Shown here in pieces: positions 1 to 6,261 of a stretch of DNA of 8,079 nt (positions are counted from its first letter, which is position 1; each line of letters begins with the position of its first letter). The position numbers were made by a program, and so were the translations under genes. The DNA is taken from NCBI GenBank assembly GCA_035510155.1, contig DATKHR010000316.1, positions 1 to 8,079 of the forward strand, read 5' to 3'. Under the pieces are notes generated by a model. That model had not been told where the DNA came from. It saw only the letters and a list, made by a program, of their open reading frames with translations, and searched no databases. This DNA is from DATKHR01 sp035510155. Lineage in GTDB: Bacteria; Acidobacteriota; Vicinamibacteria; Vicinamibacterales; CAVVIG01.

Positions 1-102
1 GCTCGTGGACAACACGATCGAGCGACCGCGCTCCTCACAGAGATGCGATCGCTCGTCGAGCCAGTCCTGGCGAAGCGCGCGGGCCGTCCGCTCGATCCGT
101 GA
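1..102 (+). CDS. possible C-terminal end of an unrecognised protein (partial)
   Basis: Frame 1 is open from the window edge to a TGA at 100-102 and encodes 33 residues ending in LAKRAGRPLDP. The stretch TALLTEMRSLVEPVLAK looks like an amphipathic helix, as expected for a real protein tail, and the codons are moderately GC-rich at the third position. The other two plus frames are also open here and give Arg/Ser-rich translations typical of shadow frames. I do not recognise a family. The call rests only on an open frame and plausible composition in a very short stretch, so it could be chance. Confidence 0.3.
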   Translation, partial: ARGQHDRATALLTEMRSLVEPVLAKRAGRPLDP

Positions 103-469
103 CTCAGACGATCATTGGTGGCGCGGCTCCAGCGGGCGGCGTGGCTCGGCGACACTTACAGCGAATTGAAATGTGATAGCGCCTGCTTGTCGGCTGGCTT
201 AAACTGCCGGAATTCTCGGCAGATTGAGTGTGAGGAATATTTCGGCCGAGCGCCTCGCGCTGCTCAATCCCACCGCGGCATAGCGCGCACGCATTCACAT
301 GCTCGGTGATGGGCCATACCTTCTCGGGTCATAGTTCGCCTAGGCCTCCTGACATCCTGAAGATTGCTCCGGTCCCTGGTTCATTCCAGGCGCGAGCGCA
401 GGCTGCTGAACTGGCACGGAATAGAACCGCCCTGCCGCCGGTCTAGATTCCTGAGAACGGAGCGAGCGC
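103..469. other. intergenic region, no supported gene
   Basis: About 370 bases with no convincing coding sequence: the short open frames on both strands are Arg/Cys/Ser-rich and match no family. The region is somewhat less GC-rich around 160-245 (AATTGAAATG, TTAAACT, GGAATATTT), as expected for control DNA before the plus-strand cluster. A hairpin is possible at 204-222: stem CTGCCG/CGGCAG around a 7-base loop. It has no T-run, so it is not a typical intrinsic terminator. A second small hairpin, CCTGG/CCAGG, lies at 375-390. No good -35/-10 pair was found by eye. Confidence 0.5.
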
Positions 470-834
470 ATGTCTATGTCCCGACTGTTGAACGGCCACC
501 TGCACCCGCTTCTCGTCCATTTTCCAATCGGCCTGGTCTTGACCGCCGCGATGGCGGAGACCGTGGCGCTGGCCACGGGGATCAAAAAGTGGCGAGTTGT
601 TGCGGTTGCAAACCTTCGTCTTGGTTCCGTGTTCGCGCTCGCCGCCGCAGCTACCGGCTGGCTGCTGGCCGCATCGTCAGCCGTCGAGGACGCGCCACGG
701 CGCAGATGGACATTCAGTCGGGACAAACCCGAAGGCTGTACTACGTCGCGCTCGCAGCAGCGACGTTGCTCGTCGCGGCGACAGGTCATATCGGTGGCGT
801 GCTGGTGTGGGGCGTGGACTTCTTGCGTCAGTGA
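470..834 (+). pseudogene. DUF2231-type membrane protein, frameshifted and internally shortened
   Basis: The ATG at 470 follows a purine-rich ACGGAG. The first frame encodes residues 1-70 with the DUF2231 N-terminal signature HPLLVHFPIGL (residues 12-22), a first membrane helix and a second one ending in AAATGWLLAAS. After about residue 74 this frame becomes Arg/Ser/Cys-rich nonsense and runs on into the next gene. The expected C-terminal part lies in another frame: from about 706 it reads MDIQSGQTRRLYY, then a hydrophobic helix and TGHIGGVLVWG, ending in TGA at 832-834. The two parts add up to roughly 115 residues, where family members are usually about 150-170, and the middle section with an HRWLG-like motif and another helix is missing. 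I infer an internal deletion that also shifted the frame, or an assembly error. Such proteins have no settled function. The stop lies 9 bp before the phosphoesterase start, so the two formed one operon. Confidence 0.65.
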
Positions 835-839
835 GGAGG
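834..839 (+). promoter_or_regulatory. ribosome binding site fixing the GTG start at 844
   Basis: A perfect AGGAGG overlaps the stop codon of the broken DUF2231 gene (TGA at 832-834). It sits 4 bases before the GTG at 844, which gives the phosphoesterase a start with the Tat motif close to the N-terminus. It also shows that the two genes were translationally linked. Confidence 0.7.
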
Positions 840-843
840 AACC

Positions 844-2061
844 GTGGCGAAGTTCGATGACGAATGGGCGCTGGATCGGCGAGGCTTTCTGTCATGTATG
901 GCATGGGTCGGCACTGGCGCGATGTGGACGATCGCCGGTGGCATGCTGAAGGGCGTGCCGCTCGAGCAGGCGGCTCGGGGCGGCATGGCGCGCGGTTCGG
1001 CGACCGGCGACGGACTGCGCTTCGTCCAGATCAGCGACAGCCATATTGGGTTCGACAAGCCCGCCAACCCCGACGTCACCGCGACGCTCCGCAGCGCGGT
1101 CGCGAAGATCAGGGCCGCGGCCGAGCCGCCGGCGTTCGTCCTGCATACGGGCGATCTGACCCATCTCTCCAAGCCGGTTGAATTCGACACCCTGCAGCAG
1201 GTCCTGACCGAGCTGGCGCTGCCGGTCTTCTACGTGCCGGGCGAGCACGACGTGCTCGAGGACGATGGAAAGAGCTATCTCCAGCGCTTCGGGAAGGGCA
1301 CGCACGGAGGTGGCTGGTACAGCTTCGATCAGGGCGGCGTTCATTTCATCGGGTTGGTCAACGTCCTGAACTTGAAAGCGGGCGGCCTCGGCAATTTGGG
1401 CAACGACCAACTGGAATGGCTGGAGCAGGACGTCAAACACCTGTCGAGCAGCACACCAATCGTAGTGTTTGCTCATATCCCGCTCTGGTCGGTCTATCCC
1501 GAATGGGGCTGGGGGACAGACGACAGCGCACGCGCGCTGGCCTATCTGAAGCGGTTTGGATCGGTGTCGGTACTGAACGGTCACATCCACCAGGTGATGC
1601 GGAAGGTCGAAGGGCACGTGACCTTCCACACGGCGTTGTCGACGGCCTTCCCGCAGCCGGCGCCAGGCGCCGCGCCCTCGCCTGGACCGATGAAGGTAGA
1701 GGCGGACCGGTTGCGGCAGGTGCTCGGCCTGTCACAGATCGCGTTCCATGATGTGCAACATCCTATTGCGATCACCGACGTACCGCTCGAGGACGCCGCT
1801 AAGCCATCGACCGGCGCCAATGACATCGTTGTGGACAGCTTCAACTTCGCGCCGGCGACCATTTCGGTGCCTGTCGGGACCGTGGTCACGTGGACCAATC
1901 GCGACGACGTGCCGCACAACATCGTCAGCACCGAGCGACAGTTCAAGTCGCCGGTCCTCGATACAGATGAGACGTTCTCGCATGTGTTCACGAAGGCCGG
2001 CTCCTACAACTACTACTGCTCGATTCACCCAAAGATGACCGGTCAAATCGTGGTGCGGTGA
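844..2061 (+). CDS. Tat-exported metallophosphoesterase with C-terminal cupredoxin domain
   Basis: A 405-residue protein with a GTG start behind a perfect Shine-Dalgarno. Residues 11-16 (DRRGFL) followed by a hydrophobic stretch form a twin-arginine signal, so the protein is exported folded, as expected for a metal-loaded enzyme. Residues 58-260 carry the calcineurin-like phosphoesterase motifs: D65-x-H67, G103-D104 with H107, G133-E134-H135-D136, H211, and G246-H247-x-H249. The usual GNHD motif reads GEHD, replacing the metal-ligand Asn with Glu. A Pro-rich linker (270-283) and a further segment lead to a cupredoxin domain (about 327-405) with a full type 1 copper ligand set: H358, C392, H395 and M398 (CSIHPKM). 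Likely role: a periplasmic phosphoesterase whose second domain binds copper or carries electrons; the substrate is unknown. DUF2231 and cupredoxin neighbours support a copper-linked envelope function. The domain calls are firm and the joint role is inference. Confidence 0.9.
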   Translation: MAKFDDEWALDRRGFLSCMAWVGTGAMWTIAGGMLKGVPLEQAARGGMARGSATGDGLRFVQISDSHIGFDKPANPDVTATLRSAVAKIRAAAEPPAFVLHTGDLTHLSKPVEFDTLQQVLTELALPVFYVPGEHDVLEDDGKSYLQRFGKGTHGGGWYSFDQGGVHFIGLVNVLNLKAGGLGNLGNDQLEWLEQDVKHLSSSTPIVVFAHIPLWSVYPEWGWGTDDSARALAYLKRFGSVSVLNGHIHQVMRKVEGHVTFHTALSTAFPQPAPGAAPSPGPMKVEADRLRQVLGLSQIAFHDVQHPIAITDVPLEDAAKPSTGANDIVVDSFNFAPATISVPVGTVVTWTNRDDVPHNIVSTERQFKSPVLDTDETFSHVFTKAGSYNYYCSIHPKMTGQIVVR

Positions 2062-2218
2062 CGACCGGAACGCCTGTAAAACGCGAATGTCTTCATGGCC
2101 TTCTCCAGAGGAATTTTTCGGAACCGACGCCAGTCTGCATTGGTGAAGACGGTGTCGCTCTCAAGTCGAGCGGACGCGAACGGACGGCGCCCTACCAACG
2201 AAAAGAGGAGGAACGAAC

Positions 2219-2563
2219 ATGCGGGCATTCGTGATGGTCGGCGTGGTGGTTGCAACCGGCCTTGGGATGTGGGGTTGCGGAAGCGGCTATGGTAATGGAA
2301 GCAGCGGCAGTCCAAGTTCGCCGACGCCCCCGACCGCGCCGGACCTCGTAACGGTCAATGTCGTCGGCATCAACGGTGCGCTGTCCTTCTCACCGAATCC
2401 GGCAACGTTGCCGGCCGGCCAAATGATCGTCTGGCACAACGTTGACTCGGTCACACACCACGTCGTGTTCAACGACGGCTCCGTCGACACCGTTACGAGC
2501 CAGGACAAGACCACCAACACGGCTGCGCTATCTTTGCCGGCCAGCGGAACTCAATACACGTAA
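2219..2563 (+). CDS. cupredoxin-like lipoprotein, truncated before the copper loop
   Basis: A 114-residue open frame begins at ATG 2219, seven bases after AGGAGG (2206-2211). Residues 1-20 form a lipoprotein signal ending in GLGMWGC, with Cys20 the likely lipidated residue (the lipobox is weak). A Gly/Ser/Pro linker follows (21-41), then the first strands of a plastocyanin-like fold: INGALSFSPNP, the AGQMIVWHN strand and DSVTHHVVF, where H80 or H81 would be the first copper ligand. Family members then continue from a GTYxYxC-type strand into a Cys-x2-His-x4-Met-like loop. Here the protein stops right after SGTQYT, so Cys, second His and Met are all absent, and no other frame downstream restores them. 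The last 36 bases overlap the converging methyltransferase gene. I infer loss of the 3' end by deletion, so copper binding is unlikely and this may be a pseudogene. A 157-bp gap separates it from the phosphoesterase. Confidence 0.65.
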   Translation: MRAFVMVGVVVATGLGMWGCGSGYGNGSSGSPSSPTPPTAPDLVTVNVVGINGALSFSPNPATLPAGQMIVWHNVDSVTHHVVFNDGSVDTVTSQDKTTNTAALSLPASGTQYT

Positions 2564-3352
2564 GGGCTTCGTTGCGTACACGATGGCATAGCCCAATCGA
2601 CCCTGTTGAGCCGCGGCCAATGCCTGGCTCGTGAGTCGCTTCGCCTCGGTCAAGTCAACCCCGGCGAGATCGATCGCTTTGAGTCCCGTCAGGACTCCGG
2701 CGGCAAACAGCCTCGCTCCGATGCCACGGATCATCTCCAGAAGCACGCCATCGTGCGATTCGATCGTGACGTCCGCAAACCCCGCTGCGCTCAACAACTC
2801 CGCGTACGCCCCCGCCGGACGGGCGTCGGCGAGACACGCGACCCACGCCATGAGATCATCCAGCTCGCCAGCCGGACCCGGCATGCGGGTAACGTCGCTC
2901 AGCCCGAAGCGTCCTCCTGTTTTCAGTACGCGCGCGAATTCCCGCGCCGCCTGCGCCTTGTCAGGGAAGGTGCAGAACGCGCACTCGCAAATGACAGCGT
3001 CCATCGACTCGGTGTCCACCGGCAAGTGTTCCGCGTCGCCAATCCTGAACTCCGCGCGACCTTCAAGTCCGAATCGATCGACTTCGGCATTCGCCCTGAG
3101 GACGTTCTGTGCGCTGAGGTCTACGCCGAGAACCGAGCATCCGAACCGGCGCCCAATCAGCAGTGCGCTCGTACCCTTTCCCGACGCCGCGTCCAGCACG
3201 GCGCTCGTCGGCGTGAGTTCCAGTAGTCGCCCAAGCCGTTCCGTAAGTGCTTCGCCTCCGGGATGAAACGAGTCGCCGAGCAGGCGCGATACGAGCTCGC
3301 TCTCGTAGAGCCGCGCGCAGCACTGCTTGACGTGCTCTGACTCGGCCGTCAT
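2528..3352 (-). CDS. cysteine-rich class I SAM-dependent methyltransferase (UbiE/ArsM-like)
   Basis: A 274-residue protein. The start is the ATG at 3352, which overlaps the radical SAM stop codon as ATGA; the frame is open further upstream, but only inside that gene. Rossmann-fold methyltransferase motifs are clear: motif I VLDAASGKG (52-60), acidic D78 in GVDLS, GDAEHLP (105-111), DAVICECAFCTFPD (118-131) and RVLKTGGRFGLSDV (141-154). Cysteines are unusually frequent: C11, C12, C72, C122, C124, C127 and C173. WVACLADARP (170-179), followed by a YAELLSAAGF segment, resembles the region holding an arsenic-binding Cys in ArsM, but overall this is a distinct family with an N-terminal CCARLYES and DSFHPGG signature. 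The natural end appears to be YATKP (residue 263); the last 11 residues (LRVLSSAGRQR) read antisense through the truncated cupredoxin gene and look like a junction artefact. Last gene of the operon. The methyl acceptor is unknown. Confidence 0.85.
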   Translation of the reverse strand: MTAESEHVKQCCARLYESELVSRLLGDSFHPGGEALTERLGRLLELTPTSAVLDAASGKGTSALLIGRRFGCSVLGVDLSAQNVLRANAEVDRFGLEGRAEFRIGDAEHLPVDTESMDAVICECAFCTFPDKAQAAREFARVLKTGGRFGLSDVTRMPGPAGELDDLMAWVACLADARPAGAYAELLSAAGFADVTIESHDGVLLEMIRGIGARLFAAGVLTGLKAIDLAGVDLTEAKRLTSQALAAAQQGRLGYAIVYATKPLRVLSSAGRQR

Positions 3353-4830
3353 GCTCCCGTCTTCGCAAACGTAAACGTGATGGGGGTCGGCTCGAACCGG
3401 CGACCCTGCTTGCGCGCTTCCCGTCTGGCTGGCTCCAGCGCCTCGAGTTGCGCCCGCGCTTGCTCTCGGTAGCCGATAGTGTTGTACGCACAGAACGGGA
3501 TCTGTTTTCCGCCAGGCAGCAGGAACTCCTTGCAACATTTCATCAGGTTCTTCTGATTGAAGGTCCACGGGTCCATAAAATCCTGCGCCATGATCATCAG
3601 CATGTGCTCGGCCAGCTCGCCGACCGTGGCGGCATCCGGCAGACCGCAGGCCTGACACGACAGCGAGAGTTGATCGAGGGATTTCTGCGATCCCGCCACG
3701 GACGAGGACGACCAGAGTCCCTCGAGCGCGCCTCGTATCTCTAGGCTGAAATCCGGCACCACCCGATTCGTGATGTAGTCGAGATAGTCGTACACGTTGA
3801 CGATGCGCGGCAATGGCACGACGCGATCCCCGTCGACGAAGGCATATGTGACGGCGTTACAAGTCGGGAAACAGCACGGGACCGGGATGAAGTCTTTGAC
3901 AACGAATCGTCCGGCCGTTTGTTCCTCGATCAATCTTAGGATGTCGGGGATCGTGACCCGCCGCATGGGATCATGGCCCGGATGGCGGCCGGCGTGAAAT
4001 GCCGGCTGAAAGTTAATACCGCGAACGGCCGGATGTGAAATTGCGAAGTCCACGATCCGTCCGACCTCGTGTTCGTTGACGCCGCGCTCGATCGCCGGCA
4101 CCAGGGTGACGTGCAAACCGGCGGCTGCCAGTCGATCTAGCGCACGAATCCGCTCGTCGACAATCTCCGCTTCTCCCCGCAAGCGCAACGACGTCTGACG
4201 GTCGAAGCCATCAAACTGGAAGTAGAACGCCGGTTTGACCTCGGCCAGTTGCTTAACGAACTTGTCGTCGCGGGCGATGCGCTTCCCGTTCGTATTGATC
4301 ATGACGAATCGGATGCGGCGCGCCTTCGCTGCCTTGACAAAGTCAATGATCTGCGGGTGAATCGTCGGCTCGCCGCCAGAGAACTGTACGACTTCAGGTG
4401 TTCCTTCGGTCCGGACAAAGTCGTCCAGCATCGCTTCGACTTCTTCAAGTGTGAGACTGAACCCAGGGCCGGCCGTCGAAAAACAGAGCGGGCAGTCCAT
4501 GTTGCACACGCTATTAACCTCGATGATCCCCAGACAGGTGTGCTGCTGATGGTCGGGACAGAGACCGCAGTCGTGCGGACAGCCGTTAAGAGTCTGCGTC
4601 CCGAGTGCCAGCGGAATCGTGCCCGGCTTGTTGTACTTGCCGTTCGCGACATATGCCTCGGCGTCTCCGTACACGAGGGCCTCGAATGGCCCGCATGCCG
4701 GACAGCGTTTTCGCATGAACACTTTGTTGTCGCGAAGGAGAACCTGCGCATCGATAATGCGCCGGCACTCGGGACAGATACTCCGCGTCAGCTCGTAGAA
4801 CACGTAGTCAGCGTCGCGCTTCTGCATCAT
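3349..4830 (-). CDS. Tes/MJ0619-like radical SAM enzyme with multiple Fe-S clusters
   Basis: A 493-residue protein. Residues 19-22 (CPEC) and 43-46 (CPAC) form a rubredoxin/zinc-ribbon-like N-terminal site. C84, C88, C91 and C99 (GCPHDCGLCPDHQQHTC) precede the radical SAM cluster C109-x3-C113-x2-C116 (CNMDCPLC), which cleaves SAM; GGEP at 152-155 is the SAM-binding loop. A C-terminal set (C319, C320, C324, C392, C395, C432, C433, C447) includes IPVPCCFPTC and IPFCAYN. This arrangement matches the tetraether lipid synthase (Tes) and MJ0619 group, known for C-C bond formation between lipid tails and for pterin methylation; the substrate of this member cannot be assigned. AGGAGG at 4832-4837 leaves 1 base to the ATG at 4830 and 4 to the ATG at 4827, so the second Met may be the true start. 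It begins 12 bp after the flavoprotein gene and its stop overlaps the methyltransferase start. Confidence 0.88.
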   Translation of the reverse strand: MMQKRDADYVFYELTRSICPECRRIIDAQVLLRDNKVFMRKRCPACGPFEALVYGDAEAYVANGKYNKPGTIPLALGTQTLNGCPHDCGLCPDHQQHTCLGIIEVNSVCNMDCPLCFSTAGPGFSLTLEEVEAMLDDFVRTEGTPEVVQFSGGEPTIHPQIIDFVKAAKARRIRFVMINTNGKRIARDDKFVKQLAEVKPAFYFQFDGFDRQTSLRLRGEAEIVDERIRALDRLAAAGLHVTLVPAIERGVNEHEVGRIVDFAISHPAVRGINFQPAFHAGRHPGHDPMRRVTIPDILRLIEEQTAGRFVVKDFIPVPCCFPTCNAVTYAFVDGDRVVPLPRIVNVYDYLDYITNRVVPDFSLEIRGALEGLWSSSSVAGSQKSLDQLSLSCQACGLPDAATVGELAEHMLMIMAQDFMDPWTFNQKNLMKCCKEFLLPGGKQIPFCAYNTIGYREQARAQLEALEPARREARKQGRRFEPTPITFTFAKTGA

Positions 4831-4842
4831 GCCTCCTCGAGG

Positions 4843-6261
4843 CTATCTCGATGCGCTGAAACCGAGGAGCTTGCCGATGGCGCGACCGGCTGGGCTTGAC
4901 GTCCAACGCTCGGTCGCAATCTGGCTCGTCATCTGTTGAAGAGCGGTGGCGTACGTCGGATAGGCGTGAACGGCTGTGGCGACATCGCCTACGGTCAGCC
5001 GTTTCGCGATCGCCAGGCTCAACTCGCCGCTGACTTCACCGGCGCGAGCGGCCACGATCGTTGCCCCGATGAGAGTGCCCCGCGCGTCCGACATCAGCTT
5101 GATGAACCCGTCTTCGTCGTCGTCGCACTTGGCGCGGTCGATGTGGGGCAGATCCCACCGGGTCGCCCGAGCGCCGTTGCCGAGCTGCTGTCGTGCGCCG
5201 GCTTCCGTCAATCCCACCTGTGCGACTTCCGGATCAGTGAACGTGACCCACGCGAGCGGGTTGGGGCGGCCCGATGCGCTGCCGGGCAGCAGCGCGTTGC
5301 GCGTGGCTTCAAACGCCTGCCAACCGGCGACGTGCGAGAACTGCTCGCCGCCGATGACATCGCCGGCGGCATAAATGTGCGGGACGTTTGTTCGCAGCCG
5401 ATCGTCGACTGGGATGCCACGTGATGAGTACACGATGCCGGCGCGATCCAACCCGAGGCCATCGACATTCGGTTGGCGTCCGGCCGCCACCAGCAGGCTT
5501 TCCGCCCGCGCCTCACAGCCGTCGTCGACGGTGACGACCACGGCGCTGGGTTCTTGCCGCACCGAGGCCGCTCGTCCTCGCAGGAGTCGGACGCCCTCTC
5601 GCTCGAACACGCGCTCGATCACTCTGGCCGCGTCGGGGTCGTCGTGCGACAACAGTCGTGGCGCCACGATCATGACCTGGCTGCCGAGCCGTTGAAAGGC
5701 CTGCGCCAGCTCTACGCCGAGTGGACCGCCGCCGATCACAATGAGCGATGCGGGAAGATGTGCGCTGTCGAAAATGTTGTGATACGTGAAATACAGCGTA
5801 CCGGAGAGACCAGGGATCGACGGCACGACGGGCACGGCGCCCGTGCATATTAAGCAATGTTGCGCGGTGACCGACCGGCTGCCAACGCGCAGGATCCGCT
5901 CGTTCTCGAACGACGCGGCCCCCAAGGCGACATCAATGCCCTCGCCCGCCAACGCCTCGGGCGACGTCGGTTCGTAGATCTCCCGGACTTTTTGTTGCAC
6001 ATAGTCCCGAACCGTCGGCATATCGACCTTGCATGGGGATGCGCTGATTCCGAAGCGGGCCGCAGTTCGAATCTCGTGGGCTGCCTTCGCCACTCTGATC
6101 AGCGACTTGCTTGGCACACATCCTGTCCACGTGCAGTCGCCACCGATGCGATCGCGTTCCGCGAGCAGGACTCGCGCCCCAAGTTGCGCGGCAAACCGCG
6201 CGGCGATGAGGCCGCCAGCCCCAGCGCCGATGATCGCCAGATCGTGCTCAACGTGCGGCAT
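4843..6261 (-). CDS. mercuric-reductase-like FAD/NAD(P)-disulfide oxidoreductase
   Basis: A 472-residue class I pyridine nucleotide-disulfide oxidoreductase, full length for the family. FAD-binding GAGAGG lies at 12-17 with E35 ending the second strand. The redox-active pair is C43/C48 in GGDCTWTGCVPSK, the CxxxxC disulfide of lipoamide dehydrogenase and MerA relatives. The NAD(P) motif GGGPLG is at 177-182; the strand after it ends VAPR, without the acidic residue of NADH-specific enzymes, so NADPH is more likely. GRQPN (261-265) and IYAAGDV (297-302) complete the FAD site. The dimer-interface motif HAYPTYATALQ (432-442) supplies the catalytic-type His. There is no N-terminal heavy-metal domain and no C-terminal Cys-Cys pair as in true MerA, so mercury reduction should not be assumed; electron transfer to a disulfide, metal centre or small molecule is possible. 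GAGGTG at 6269-6274 serves the ATG at 6261, which overlaps the transporter gene by 14 bp. Confidence 0.88.
   Translation of the reverse strand: MPHVEHDLAIIGAGAGGLIAARFAAQLGARVLLAERDRIGGDCTWTGCVPSKSLIRVAKAAHEIRTAARFGISASPCKVDMPTVRDYVQQKVREIYEPTSPEALAGEGIDVALGAASFENERILRVGSRSVTAQHCLICTGAVPVVPSIPGLSGTLYFTYHNIFDSAHLPASLIVIGGGPLGVELAQAFQRLGSQVMIVAPRLLSHDDPDAARVIERVFEREGVRLLRGRAASVRQEPSAVVVTVDDGCEARAESLLVAAGRQPNVDGLGLDRAGIVYSSRGIPVDDRLRTNVPHIYAAGDVIGGEQFSHVAGWQAFEATRNALLPGSASGRPNPLAWVTFTDPEVAQVGLTEAGARQQLGNGARATRWDLPHIDRAKCDDDEDGFIKLMSDARGTLIGATIVAARAGEVSGELSLAIAKRLTVGDVATAVHAYPTYATALQQMTSQIATERWTSSPAGRAIGKLLGFSASR

Noticed and set aside
204..222. Hairpin CTGCCG/CGGCAG as a terminator for the gene ending at 102
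   Set aside because: The stem has only 6 pairs and no following T-run; it is noted in the intergenic entry only.
375..390. CCTGG-TTCATT-CCAGG stem-loop resembling a tRNA T-arm
   Set aside because: The loop has 6 bases, not 7, and there is no acceptor, D or anticodon arm around it.
892..1629. 245-codon minus-strand open frame across the phosphoesterase
   Set aside because: It is a shadow of a GC-rich gene: the plus-strand frame carries all phosphoesterase motifs, while this one has no recognisable domain.
2631..3266. 211-codon plus-strand open frame opposite the methyltransferase
   Set aside because: It is Ser/Ala/Arg/Pro-rich with no motifs, while the minus strand encodes clear methyltransferase motifs.
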